Positions 42,597 through 50,110 of a DNA stretch of 64,000 nucleotides are shown here, one piece after another. The stretch covers positions 3,197,001 through 3,261,000 of the forward strand of contig NZ_CP076457.1 of the NCBI RefSeq assembly GCF_018866325.1. The letters are read 5' to 3'. Under the pieces are notes generated by a model. It saw nothing but the letters and a program-made list of their open reading frames with translations, was not told the origin of the DNA and did not search any database. Within the stretch, counting starts at the first letter, position 1, and every line of letters starts with the position of its first letter. Made by a program: the position numbers and the translations under genes. Origin of the DNA: Streptomyces sp. YPW6 (GTDB lineage: Bacteria > Actinomycetota > Actinomycetes > Streptomycetales > Streptomycetaceae).

Positions 42597-42626
42597 GCCC
42601 CGGAGTGCGCGCGGACGCTCCGGGGC
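42597..42626 (+). terminator. Terminator of the glucan operon
   Basis: GCCCCGGAG (42597-42605) pairs with CTCCGGGGC (42618-42626) around a 12-nt loop, 20 bases after the beta-glucosidase stop, followed by TCTTCGG. The rest of the 560-base gap up to 43139 holds a promoter and operator described next and no gene. Confidence 0.7.
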
Positions 42627-42914
42627 TCTTCGGCGTGCCCGGCGGCCGATTCCTCCCGGATTCGGCCGGGCGGCTTTCGGCCGGATGAAGGGTCGGGGTC
42701 GCACGGGAGGGGTGCCGGCGCCAGGACCAGCGGCCAAACGGGGGTCCGGGCGAACGGTGGCCCATCCGTCCCGGTGAACCGAGCATGAACGCTGCCCACC
42801 TCCACGGAGGTCGCTCCCCACCCCGTACGGCGACCGCATCGGCAACCGCTTCCCCTCCCTGAAGCAACATGGCGCGAATGCGCCGCTCACGGTGGAGGCC
42901 ACGAGACACGCCCC

Positions 42915-42953
42915 TTGACGACCGCCCAACCCTCGTCCGTATGGTCTAGACCA
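42915..42953 (+). promoter_or_regulatory. Promoter with a perfect DasR-like site
   Basis: TTGACG (42915-42920), 19 bp and TATGGT (42940-42945) form a possible promoter. TGGTCTAGACCA (42942-42953) is a perfect 12-bp palindrome overlapping the -10 and is identical to the core of the DasR responsive element recalled from Streptomyces. A bound repressor would block the promoter. The leader to the next ATG would be about 190 nt. Confidence 0.6.
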
Positions 42954-43139
42954 AGTAGGGAAGGGCGTCGGGCCACGTCGATCACGTACGGCCCCCGCCC
43001 CATCTCCAGGCGCGCACCCACCTGCCCCGGCCCTGACGCACAGCACCCCCTCCGCTCCCCCCCTCCAGGAACCCGACGAGCCGCACGGGTCCACCCACGC
43101 ACGTTTCCCCACCCCCACGGACATCACGGGAGACCGCAC

Positions 43140-43706
43140 ATGAGCAGCCACACCGTAGAGCCGAGCCTGCCCCCGCCCGGCGGAGAGCCTGAACCCCTGC
43201 TGCCGCGCCCGGAACGGGCTCGGGCCCACCGCCCTCCCGGCCCTCGGTTCCCCGGGCGGTTCGCCGAGCTGGTCGACGTCCACGCCCTCACCCTGCTGAG
43301 GGCGACGGTCGGTATCGTCTTCGTCGGCTTCGGCGTCCTGAAGCTGTTCCCCTCGGCCAGCCCGGCGGAGCAGCTGGCCGTCGACGCGGCGACGAAGATG
43401 ACCCTGGGCCTCGTCCCGGAGACGGTGCTGCTGCTCTCCCTCGCAGCACTCGAAACGGCCATCGGCATCGGCCTGATCGCCGGCCGCCGCCTGCTGCGCC
43501 CCGCCCTCGTCGCGTTCTTCCTGCACATGGGCGGCGTGTTCTCGACCCTCTTCCTCCTCCCCGACGCGATGTGGCAACCCCACTCGCCGGCCCCGACGAT
43601 GGAGGGGCAGTACGTCGTCAAGAACGTGGTCCTGGTGGCGGTGTGCCTGGTGGTGGCCGCGCACGAGTGGAGCCGGGGGAGCGGCCGCCGGCCCCCGGGG
43701 CGGTGA
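43140..43706 (+). CDS. DoxX/DUF417-like four-helix membrane protein
   Basis: A 188-residue integral membrane protein. After about 45 Pro-rich cytoplasmic residues come four predicted helices: LLRATVGIVFVGFGVLKLFP, ETVLLLSLAALETAIGIGLI, LLRPALVAFFLHMGGVFSTL and VVKNVVLVAVCLVVAAHEW. The first helix with GxxKLFP and the DAMW loop fit the DoxX/DUF417 (YkgB-like) group, whose roles range from redox to stress and are mostly unknown. The ATG at 43140 follows GGGAGA. A DasR-like operator on the promoter would tie it to N-acetylglucosamine signals. It converges with the methyltransferase gene after 74 bases. Confidence 0.72.
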   Translation: MSSHTVEPSLPPPGGEPEPLLPRPERARAHRPPGPRFPGRFAELVDVHALTLLRATVGIVFVGFGVLKLFPSASPAEQLAVDAATKMTLGLVPETVLLLSLAALETAIGIGLIAGRRLLRPALVAFFLHMGGVFSTLFLLPDAMWQPHSPAPTMEGQYVVKNVVLVAVCLVVAAHEWSRGSGRRPPGR

Positions 43707-43780
43707 CCGGCACACGCGCCGGGACGGCGAGCAGTCAGCACGAGACCGGGGAGAGACCCGGCCCGTCCGGAGCCTGGGAG

Positions 43781-44884
43781 TCACGTCCTGGCGGGCCGGA
43801 TGACCTCACCCGGGTCCCGGAGCCACACGTGCTGACCCCGGTCGGTGACGGTCAGCCCGAACTGCCCGGCATCGGGCCGGCCCGCCACCTCGTACTCCCA
43901 CCACGCCTGCTCGATCTCCTCCCACAACAGCCCCGGCCCGTACTGCCACACCTCCTCCCCCGTAACAGCCGTGGCCCCGACTCCGCCCTCACGCGTCACC
44001 CACACCTGAACACCATCGGCAGTCTCCTGGTGAATGAGCCGCACGCCGGGCAGCCGAGCCCCCGCGAACAGGGCGAACCCGAGATCCAGGAGCCGGGCGG
44101 GATCCAGACCAGCCGCACGCGCCCGCCCCTTCCCCCGCACGTCGTGAAGGTCGGGCACACGATGGGACCGCATCGGCATGTACGTGGCCCCGCCACAGAA
44201 CGGGCCGGAGGCGGTACCGTCGCCCCGGACGTGGAGCTGGACCAGCGCCCCGGACCAGAACTCCCGGGCCAGCGGCGCCACCACCACCCCGCCGGGACGG
44301 ACCTGCCGCAGCAGCGCGTACGGGACATACCGCAGAGCGCACGTGGCGATCAGCCGGTCCACCACACCCAGCCCCGGCCACGGCTGCTCACCGTCCCCAA
44401 CCCGCAGATGCGGCCGGTACCCGGCCTGGGCCAGCGCCTCCGCCGCCTGCCGGGCCACGACCGGATCCAGCTCGACACTGTGGACGAGATCATCGCCGAG
44501 CCTCTCGCACAGCAGCGCGCACACGTACCCGGTCCCGGTGCCGATCTCCAGCACCCGCTGCCCGTCCCGGACATCGAGCAGCCCGAGCATCCGGGCCACC
44601 ATCGACGGCATCGAGTTCGACGACGTCGCCACACCGGGCCCGCCCTCGGCCCCGTCGTCGAGCTGCGTCACCACCGGCTCATCACTGTTCACCAACGCCA
44701 ACCACGCATCCGCCCCCACCACCGGCTCACACCGGTCGGCAAGCTGCCGCCACACATCGGCCGGAACGAACCGGCTGCGCGGCACAGCCTCGAACACCCG
44801 CCGCCAACCACCCGTGAGCAGCCCGCGATCAGCGAGATCCCGCACCAGATCCGGGTACGTAGGTGCCTGCGGTACGCCGCTCAC
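43781..44884 (-). CDS. PIMT-like (protein-isoaspartyl-type) methyltransferase of coupled cassette
   Basis: A 367-residue SAM-dependent methyltransferase. PIMT-like motifs are TSSNSMPSMVARMLGLLDVR (residues 87-106), the SAM loop VLEIGTGTGYVCALL (111-125), HSVELDPVVARQAAEALA and LRQVRPGGVVVAPLA. The extra 150 C-terminal residues are not part of ordinary PIMT. Proteins of this form accompany XRE regulators and some peptide-modification systems in Streptomyces. I set the start at the GTG at 44884 because it overlaps the stop of a 44-aa gene by 4 nt (GTGA). The methyl acceptor is unknown; the adjacent peptide is the obvious candidate, as is a protein isoaspartate. It is the last of five tightly coupled genes. 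Confidence 0.82.
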   Translation of the reverse strand: MSGVPQAPTYPDLVRDLADRGLLTGGWRRVFEAVPRSRFVPADVWRQLADRCEPVVGADAWLALVNSDEPVVTQLDDGAEGGPGVATSSNSMPSMVARMLGLLDVRDGQRVLEIGTGTGYVCALLCERLGDDLVHSVELDPVVARQAAEALAQAGYRPHLRVGDGEQPWPGLGVVDRLIATCALRYVPYALLRQVRPGGVVVAPLAREFWSGALVQLHVRGDGTASGPFCGGATYMPMRSHRVPDLHDVRGKGRARAAGLDPARLLDLGFALFAGARLPGVRLIHQETADGVQVWVTREGGVGATAVTGEEVWQYGPGLLWEEIEQAWWEYEVAGRPDAGQFGLTVTDRGQHVWLRDPGEVIRPART

Positions 44885-45015
44885 GACTGCGGCACGAACT
44901 GAGGGCGGCTGCCGTCCGGCGACGGCTTCGGCTCCTGCGGCGGAGTCCACGGCCTGTCCGACGGAGCCCCGCCGTGCTTCCCGGCCTCAACCGGTACGGG
45001 AGCAGTGGTCATCAT
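44881..45015 (-). CDS. 44-aa peptide coupled to the methyltransferase
   Basis: A short gene with the second-best start signal in the cassette, AGAGGAG 7 nt before the ATG. The product begins MMTTAPVPVEAGKHGGAPSD and ends GSRPQFVPQS. It is rich in Pro (about 10 of 44), has no Cys, and carries a Trp in RPWTPPQEPKPSPDG. It is too polar for a membrane peptide. Size, composition and position before a methyltransferase recall RiPP precursor genes, but no ATP-grasp, lanthipeptide or radical SAM enzyme is nearby. Both ends overlap neighbours by 4 nt (ATGA and GTGA). A linker or regulatory peptide is the alternative. Confidence 0.6.
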   Translation of the reverse strand: MMTTAPVPVEAGKHGGAPSDRPWTPPQEPKPSPDGSRPQFVPQS

Positions 45016-45242
45016 CCATCTCCTCTGATCGATGCATGCGGTACAACGGACCGGCTCACCGGGCGGCGAAGCCGGAAGATCCCGTACGGCGGAAGCAGAT
45101 CGACCCGACACGGCCAACCTCCCCCGGCACACGCCCGGCACAACGGATCCCGGCCGACGGCGGTGCGCCGCACGGCGGTCACCGGGGATCGCCAGCACGC
45201 CTCGCAGACACGGACATCCGGGACCGACGAGTCCAGCGTCAC
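45012..45242 (-). CDS. Small CxxC zinc-finger-like protein
   Basis: A 76-residue protein opening VTLDSSVPDVRVCEACWRSP and continuing to DPLCRACAGGGWPCRVDLLP. The CxxC...CxxC pair with a 20-residue gap, and another Cys after it, look like a zinc knuckle. The last 25 residues are basic (FRLRRPVSRSVV), so nucleic acid contact is possible. The GTG at 45242 overlaps the stop of the previous gene (GTGA), and its own stop overlaps the ATG of the 44-aa gene. I do not recognise a family. Confidence 0.6.
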   Translation of the reverse strand: MTLDSSVPDVRVCEACWRSPVTAVRRTAVGRDPLCRACAGGGWPCRVDLLPPYGIFRLRRPVSRSVVPHASIRGDG

Positions 45243-45538
45243 CCGCCGCTCCGAAGAGCGGCGGCCACCGCGTGGCACGGGCAGGCACACCCCGGCAGGC
45301 GGCACAGAGCGTGCACGCCGGCCAGGTCCGTCACCAGCCCACTACGGCAGACAACACTGCACGGACCGTCCGGCCTCGCCGACAACGCATCCAGAGCAAC
45401 GACCCGCCCTCCGGCCCTGTCGCCGGCAGTGATCGGATCACCACGCCACAGCAACGTCACCCCACGCTCCGGACAGCAAGCCCCCGCCCCGTCGTCGAAC
45501 GCGAACTCACGCGACCCTCCGTTCACGTACCACTTCAT
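45239..45538 (-). CDS. Cys-rich small protein (99 aa)
   Basis: A 99-residue protein beginning [20 protein letters not shown]. Seven or more Cys occur in ACCPERG, PCSVVCRSGLVTDLAG and ALCRLPGCACPCHAVAAAL, so one or two zinc sites are likely. It has no signal peptide. The ATG at 45538 overlaps the stop of the preceding gene as ATGA. Composition and neighbours place it with the other Cys-rich members of the cassette; no named family is recognised. Confidence 0.65.
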   Translation of the reverse strand: MKWYVNGGSREFAFDDGAGACCPERGVTLLWRGDPITAGDRAGGRVVALDALSARPDGPCSVVCRSGLVTDLAGVHALCRLPGCACPCHAVAAALRSGG

Positions 45539-45822
45539 CCGCGCCGCGCCTCCCGCCAAGCCCGCCCCAGACTCACAGCCGTCGGGCAACAGACTCCGAC
45601 ACGACAGGTCGCACAGGACTGAGTGTGTCCGAGCCACGTTCGGTACGCCGCATCTTCCGCGGCGCCGGTCTTCATCACGTACCCGATGCAGATGTGGCAC
45701 TCGCAGGCCGGAAACGCGTGCGAGTGCTCCGGCTCCGTCAGCGGAATCACCTCGCTTTGCGGTCGGAGGACCTGAGTACGGCCCTCGCGATCCACCTCGT
45801 ACACCTTGATCGTCATCGTCAC
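45535..45822 (-). CDS. Cys-rich small protein (95 aa), first gene of cassette
   Basis: A 95-residue protein starting at a GTG with GGAAGG 8 nt upstream. It begins [20 protein letters not shown] and has Cys pairs in [13 protein letters not shown] and [20 protein letters not shown], and is likely a zinc protein. Similar short proteins occur widely in Streptomyces near XRE regulators. It leads five genes, each joined to the next by a 4-nt overlap. The promoter must lie in the 130 bases shared with the divergent XRE gene. Confidence 0.7.
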   Translation of the reverse strand: MTMTIKVYEVDREGRTQVLRPQSEVIPLTEPEHSHAFPACECHICIGYVMKTGAAEDAAYRTWLGHTQSCATCRVGVCCPTAVSLGRAWREARRG

Positions 45823-45838
45823 GACAACTGCCTTCCGC

Positions 45839-45878
45839 TACCGTCAGTCGTTGTTTCGTCACTGTCCTCACGACGGTA
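45839..45878. promoter_or_regulatory. Divergent regulatory region of the cassette
   Basis: TACCGTC (45839-45845) and GACGGTA (45872-45878) form an inverted repeat with a 26-bp gap, and a further TGACGGTG lies near 45903. These three GACGGT elements between the cassette and the XRE gene are candidate sites for the XRE regulator. No clear -35/-10 pair is seen for either direction. Confidence 0.35.
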
Positions 45879-45952
45879 CGGAGCAGCAATCAGCGCTTGA
45901 ACTGACGGTGGGTACGGGTGTCCAGCCGCGACATCCGGGCAAAGGGGGCGCC

Positions 45953-47071
45953 ATGGCCAGCGGATCACGCGCCGCCCTGACCAGCAGTCGGGGAATGCCC
46001 CGGACGAGCCGCAGTGGCACAGTGTCCGGGTACGTATTCCGTCTGATCCGGGAGCAGTTGAGCCACACGCAGGAGACCCTGGCAGAGCAGTTGCGCGTTT
46101 CGCCCGACACCGTCGCAGGGTGGGAATCGGGCCGTCGATCCTTGACGGCTGTTCCTGTCGGGCAGATGCTCGTGCATCGCCATCAGCTCTTGCGCCTGGG
46201 CAGTCCGCCTGCCTTGCTCCTGGCTCTGGAAAGAGCCACGGAGGCCGACGTACTGCTGGCGTCCGTTCTCAACGAAAACGTACGCATTGAGGCCAGCCCG
46301 ATCGGCGCGTGGGTTATGCAGCGCGAGCTGGTCGAGCTGCTGTCCTGGCCACTCAACGGGGTGGCTCCGACACCTCTGCGTTCCCTTCCCGCCCCTTCGC
46401 GGCCGCGCAGAGGCCCCACTCCGCAGGGGCCGGAACTATCCGCTGCCGACCGCAAGCTCTTCTTCTCGCGCATGCGCCGAGCCGCTGAGCAGTCACGGGG
46501 CGGGGACCAATTCCTGCTGCGCCGCCAATCCCTGTACTTGGCCGGGTACGACGACGCTTCGGACACCTCCGACTGGTTGGCTCAGCAGCAACGGATCGGG
46601 CACCCGGACGGTTGGCTGGCAGGCTGGCTCAACGCCCGATCGGTCGCGGCCGTCGCCGCCAGGCAGGGTGACCGCGACCGGATGCGGCACTTCATCGCCG
46701 TGACACTCGGCGATGACGATGCAGGCGAAACAGCAAACCTCAACTATTGGGCGTACTGGATCGGCGAGACCTCACACTTCAAGCTCTCCGACGACTTCAT
46801 CGCTACTTCAAGCCCGGGCTCGTGGCCGGGCAACAACCTGATGCGCCATCTGGTGCGAGGCCTGACCCCGGACCACGGATTCTTCGACTTGAACGTTCAC
46901 ACCATCTGGACTCTCCTCACCGCACGACCGCACCTGCTGCGTCCCGGATCCGCAGTCAGGAACGAGCTACGCGCATCCCTTCCCGTGATGTTGGATAGTC
47001 GGGAGCTGTCAGCGCCGACACGCCGAGAGCTGGAAGGCATCCGGTATGCGATCCGCCTCAGCGAGGCGTGA
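45953..47071 (+). CDS. XRE-family regulator with C-terminal sensor-like region
   Basis: A 372-residue regulator. The helix-turn-helix covers residues 24-75 ([20 protein letters not shown] and [16 protein letters not shown]). The remaining 300 residues are helical and resemble the TPR-like effector part of large Streptomyces XRE proteins, including [20 protein letters not shown] and [20 protein letters not shown]. Codons are less GC-biased than in housekeeping genes nearby. The ATG at 45953 follows AAAGGGGG. It is divergent from the five-gene cassette and is followed after 12 bases by an HD hydrolase gene, so all seven genes probably form one functional unit. Confidence 0.82.
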   Translation: MASGSRAALTSSRGMPRTSRSGTVSGYVFRLIREQLSHTQETLAEQLRVSPDTVAGWESGRRSLTAVPVGQMLVHRHQLLRLGSPPALLLALERATEADVLLASVLNENVRIEASPIGAWVMQRELVELLSWPLNGVAPTPLRSLPAPSRPRRGPTPQGPELSAADRKLFFSRMRRAAEQSRGGDQFLLRRQSLYLAGYDDASDTSDWLAQQQRIGHPDGWLAGWLNARSVAAVAARQGDRDRMRHFIAVTLGDDDAGETANLNYWAYWIGETSHFKLSDDFIATSSPGSWPGNNLMRHLVRGLTPDHGFFDLNVHTIWTLLTARPHLLRPGSAVRNELRASLPVMLDSRELSAPTRRELEGIRYAIRLSEA

Positions 47072-47083
47072 GAGGAGGGGGTC

Positions 47084-47665
47084 GTGACGGACGACCTGGC
47101 CGCCGTGGGCCGCTTTCTGTACGAGGCGGGCACGCTCAAGCAGACGCGGCGCACCGGCTGGTGGATGGCCGGAGTACGTGATCCGGAGAGTGTGGCCGAG
47201 CATGCGTGGCGTACCGCGTTGATCGCCACGATCATCGCGAAGCTGGAGGGCGCGGACCCCGCCCGCGCCGCGTACCTGGCTGTCTGGCACGACACGCAGG
47301 AGACCCGGACCGGGGACGTGAACCACCTCGGGAAGAAGTACGCGCCGGCCGGCGACCCCCAGGAAGTCACCGTCGACCAAACGGCGGGAATGCCGGAGAT
47401 GCTGGCCTCGGCGGTCCGCGAGCTGATCGCGGAGTACGAGGCGAAGGAATCGCCGGAGGCTGTCTGCGCCCGGGACGCGGACAAGCTGGAGTGCCTGCTC
47501 CAGGGCATCGAGTACAAGACCCAGGGCTACGAGAACGCTCAACGGTGGATCGACAACAGCCGAGGCCGACTCGTCACCGAAACCGCCAACCGCCTCGCCG
47601 ATGAACTCCTGGACCAAGGAAGCCTCGACTGGCTGCGGACCGCCTTGGGCGAGGGCAAGCAGTAG
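47084..47665 (+). CDS. HD-domain hydrolase, YfbR/HDDC2-like
   Basis: A 193-residue HD phosphohydrolase. Metal ligands appear as H in RDPESVAEHAWRTALIATII, HD in YLAVWHDTQETRTGDVNHLG and D in VCARDADKLECLLQGIEYKT. This layout is that of YfbR and HDDC2, which remove phosphate from deoxynucleoside monophosphates. The GTG at 47084 has GAGGAGGGGG just upstream. It lies 12 bases after the XRE gene. A nucleotide-directed role beside a DNA-binding regulator may hint at a defence or stress function, but this is inference. Confidence 0.85.
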   Translation: MTDDLAAVGRFLYEAGTLKQTRRTGWWMAGVRDPESVAEHAWRTALIATIIAKLEGADPARAAYLAVWHDTQETRTGDVNHLGKKYAPAGDPQEVTVDQTAGMPEMLASAVRELIAEYEAKESPEAVCARDADKLECLLQGIEYKTQGYENAQRWIDNSRGRLVTETANRLADELLDQGSLDWLRTALGEGKQ

Positions 47666-47681
47666 CCCGCCCTCGGTGCTC

Positions 47682-47701
47682 GGTGCTCGGTGCCGAGCAC
47701 C
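47682..47701 (+). terminator. Hairpin after the HD hydrolase gene
   Basis: GGTGCTCGG (47682-47690) and CCGAGCACC (47693-47701) form a 9-bp stem with a minimal loop. Two further GGTGCTC copies precede it. From here to 48014 I see no gene, only GGGTTCCGAG/CTCGGGTTC-like short repeats and CGTGACGG twice near 47965 and 47990. Confidence 0.55.
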
Positions 47702-48014
47702 TGGATTCGCGACGGTTGGGTCAGGAACGAGGGGCGGGGCTCGGGTTCCGAGGCTCAAGACTCGGGCTCCGGGGACGGTCGGGTCACTCTTCCGGGGGTA
47801 CGTAAACGGGACTCCGGCCCGAAGCTCGGGTGCCGGGATCCGGGCGTCGGGATGCGAGACCCGGGGTTCGAGCGCCTTCTTTTAACCAGCGGGAAAACAT
47901 AGGGGGTTAGGGAAAACCTCCCCCACCTCCCTACCCCGTCACGGACCGACAGTATGACTAATCGTGACGGCTTGCGGCGGAGCGTGACGGCCGCTTACGG
48001 TGCGAGAACCAAAC

Positions 48015-48050
48015 GACCCCGACACGGTGTTAGCGCACCAGGCCGGGGTC
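48015..48050 (+). promoter_or_regulatory. Two-part stem-loop in the leader of the wHTH/zinc protein gene
   Basis: GACCCCG (48015-48021) pairs with CGGGGTC (48044-48050). Inside, GGTG (48026-48029) pairs with CACC (48036-48039) around a short loop, with unpaired bases between the two stems. It lies 35 bases before the GTG. From memory, similar GACCCCG...GGTG...CACC...CGGGGTC elements precede this gene family in other Streptomyces. It may be an RNA control element or a protein site. Confidence 0.5.
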
Positions 48051-48084
48051 TGACCACAAGATCACTACCCAGAAAGACGATCCC

Positions 48085-49236
48085 GTGGCTATCCAGCACC
48101 TTAGCTCCGCCCTGCCCGTCCCCGCAGTCTCCGCCGCGTACCCGATGGCCAAGCCCGGCTACGGCAAACGCTCCGCCCCGGACCAACAACCCCGCACGCC
48201 CCATGACTTCGCGCTGCTCCCGGCCCGTGAGCGGTACATCGCCGGGTTCGTGGACCACCTGCCCGACGGGGCCGCGATGAGCGTGAAACAGCTCACCAAG
48301 CAGCTCCCCCTCTACGGCCAGCAGGCCATCGGCACCTCCCTCAACGCCCTCTCCGTCGCCGGACACCTGCGACGCGTACGGTGCCCTGTCGGCACGGGCG
48401 ACGAAACCCGCTGGGCCTTCCGCACCTTCTGGTCCCGCACCGCCCGCGACAACACATGGTGGACCACCTACCTCGCCACCGAAACCGCCCCCCAGGCCAC
48501 AGCACCCGCACACCCCCCAGCCCCCACCACCGCAGCAGAGGCCCCTGCCACCGACGCGACTCCGCCGCCCCCGTGGCCCCCGTCCGAGGAACCGCCACCG
48601 CCCGGACAGCCGGAGGACTCGCCGCCCGCCGCGCAACCCCCGGTCTCCGCCGCCGTACCACCCCAGCGCACCCCGCCCCAGGCGCGGGAAGCCGAACCCG
48701 CGACGCCCACCCGGGACTCGGCCCCCACAAGGCACACCGCGGCCACAGCGGCCACCGAGCTCTCCCCCGCCTACCTCGCCCTCGCCCGCCTAGGCCGCGC
48801 CGACCACCGCCTCGCCCTCTCCGCCCACGACTGCGCCGCCCTCGAACCCCTCGCAACACGATGGCTCGACCGCGGCGTCACCACCGACTACCTCACCAAC
48901 GCCCTCACCGCAGGACTCCCCACCCAGATCGACTCCCCCGCCGGACTCCTCCGCCGCCGCCTCACCGACAAGATGCCACCCCAACTCCCCGCCACGAACA
49001 CTCCACCGGGCACCGGCACCGACACCCCCGCCCCCGTCCCCGCCCCCGCCCGCCGCATCCTCGTCGAATGCACCGACTGCGGCCGCCCCGGCCCACCCCA
49101 AGCCCTCCCCGACGGCCTCTGCCGCCCCTGCCACCGGGCTCACACCACTGCCGGCGACTCCCCACCCGACCCCACCCAGATCGCCGCCGTCAAAGCCCAC
49201 ATGGCCAACCTCCGCCACCTCCTCAAACCCGTCTGA
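48085..49236 (+). CDS. Winged-HTH protein with Pro-rich linker and C-terminal zinc ribbon
   Basis: A 383-residue protein of a type found in many Streptomyces copies. Residues 45-110 look like a MarR-type winged helix (ARERYIAGFVDHLPDGAAMS and QQAIGTSLNALSVAGHLRRV). A Pro/Ala/Thr linker of about 90 residues follows (many PPP and TPP runs). A helical domain covers about residues 225-310 (SPAYLALARLGRADHRLALS). The end holds a zinc ribbon with CTDCGRPGPP and LCRPCHRAH. It is probably a DNA-binding protein of unknown target. The start is GTG with a weak Shine-Dalgarno. The DNA is C-rich with GAA/CAA codons, unlike its neighbours. Another in-frame open stretch follows its TGA. Confidence 0.75.
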   Translation: MAIQHLSSALPVPAVSAAYPMAKPGYGKRSAPDQQPRTPHDFALLPARERYIAGFVDHLPDGAAMSVKQLTKQLPLYGQQAIGTSLNALSVAGHLRRVRCPVGTGDETRWAFRTFWSRTARDNTWWTTYLATETAPQATAPAHPPAPTTAAEAPATDATPPPPWPPSEEPPPPGQPEDSPPAAQPPVSAAVPPQRTPPQAREAEPATPTRDSAPTRHTAATAATELSPAYLALARLGRADHRLALSAHDCAALEPLATRWLDRGVTTDYLTNALTAGLPTQIDSPAGLLRRRLTDKMPPQLPATNTPPGTGTDTPAPVPAPARRILVECTDCGRPGPPQALPDGLCRPCHRAHTTAGDSPPDPTQIAAVKAHMANLRHLLKPV

Positions 49237-49473
49237 TCCCTGCCGCGACGAGACCGAACAGACTGGGCGAGTGCCGCCCACCGGACACGCCTGGCCGGCT
49301 CGGCCGACGACCTGGAGGCCCTGATCACTCTGGCACCCGAACTCGCCCACCCCACCTACCGGAACCTGCTGATCGACTACGCGTGCGGTGGGCCGCAGCT
49401 TCCACCCGAACTGGTCGCCGAGGCTCGACGGATCATGTCGCCTCCGCCCGCGGGCACGTCGCCGACGGGCTGA
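49237..49473 (+). pseudogene. In-frame coding remnant or read-through extension after the TGA at 49234
   Basis: The frame of the preceding gene stays open for 78 more codons after its TGA, to a TGA at 49471. The translation looks real: RTDWASAAHRTRLAGSADDL, then ITLAPELAHPTYRNLLIDYA and PPELVAEARRIMS. There is no ATG or GTG near its beginning and no Shine-Dalgarno. It could be the remnant of a small gene that lost its start, a fused tail cut off by a stop mutation, or a read-through product. Codons such as CGA, ACA and CTT set it apart from housekeeping genes. Confidence 0.5.
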
Positions 49474-49573
49474 CACGCGACGGGCCCGCGGCACCGGACC
49501 GAGGCGCGCGGAGACTCGGCACCGGACCGGGTCGCGTGGGGGCTCGGCGGCGGCCGGTGAGCCACGGCCAGGC

Positions 49574-50020
49574 TCAGGCAAGGGCCGTGACCAGCGAAGC
49601 GAAAGCGGCGATGAGGACGGCCACGCGGACGTAGTGGTAGCGGTCCCAGCGGTTCATCTGCTCCTTCCAGTCGTCGGGCCGGTTCTCCGGGGTCCACGTC
49701 TTGCCCTGGTTGTTGATCGGGACGAGCAGCAGGAGCGACATGATCACGCTGAGGAGCAGCAGTGCGCCCGCCGTGACGACCAGGCCGACGCCTCCCTCCC
49801 CCCATGCGGCTATGGCCCAGATCGCGCTCAGGACGAGTGAGCCGATGTACCAGAACGGCATCAGCGCCCCCAGCATCCGGCCCCCGTGGCTCCGCCCGAG
49901 CTGAGAGCTGTCGTCGGGCAGCGCGTCGAGAATCCGGTTGATCACGAAGGCGACGGAGAACTCCACCCCCACCAGCAGTCCGACGATCACGGTGGTGACG
50001 ATCTCAAGTGCGTCGAGCAT
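49574..50020 (-). CDS. DUF1772 four-helix membrane protein
   Basis: A 148-residue membrane protein of the DUF1772 (anthrone oxygenase-like) family with four helices: LEIVTTVIVGLLVGVEFSVA, MLGALMPFWYIGSLVLSAIW, LVVTAGALLLLSVIMSLLLL and VRVAVLIAAFASLVTALA. VPINNQGKTWTPENRPDDWK and MNRWDRYHYVR are the family's loop motifs. The ATG at 50020 follows AGAGGGAG. It is divergent from a TetR gene, and a TetR-type operator lies 17 bases upstream. Members are often induced with drug or oxidation responses; the reaction, if any, is unknown here. Confidence 0.82.
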   Translation of the reverse strand: MLDALEIVTTVIVGLLVGVEFSVAFVINRILDALPDDSSQLGRSHGGRMLGALMPFWYIGSLVLSAIWAIAAWGEGGVGLVVTAGALLLLSVIMSLLLLVPINNQGKTWTPENRPDDWKEQMNRWDRYHYVRVAVLIAAFASLVTALA

Positions 50021-50036
50021 GATGACTCCCTCTGAA

Positions 50037-50104
50037 TCTAGCGGCGCTAGCAGATGGTTCAACGCTAGCCTTGCCACCGCTCGATTGTCTAGCGATGCTA
50101 GAAT
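50037..50104. promoter_or_regulatory. Two TetR-type operators and a leaderless tetR promoter
   Basis: TCTAGC-GGC-GCTAG (50037-50050) and TCTAGC-GAT-GCTAGA (50088-50102) are two copies of one operator, 51 bp apart, with a half site CGCTAGC between them. They cover the start regions of the divergent DUF1772 and TetR genes. TAGAAT (50099-50104) is a strong -10 box; a start 7 bases later falls on the ATG of the TetR gene at 50111, which has no Shine-Dalgarno at a usable distance. The repressor probably controls both genes. Confidence 0.65.
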
Positions 50105-50110
50105 CGAGGT

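Noticed and set aside
43781..45015. Lanthipeptide or graspetide cluster
   Set aside because: The 44-aa peptide and methyltransferase would fit, but no dehydratase, cyclase or ATP-grasp gene is present, and the peptide has no Cys.
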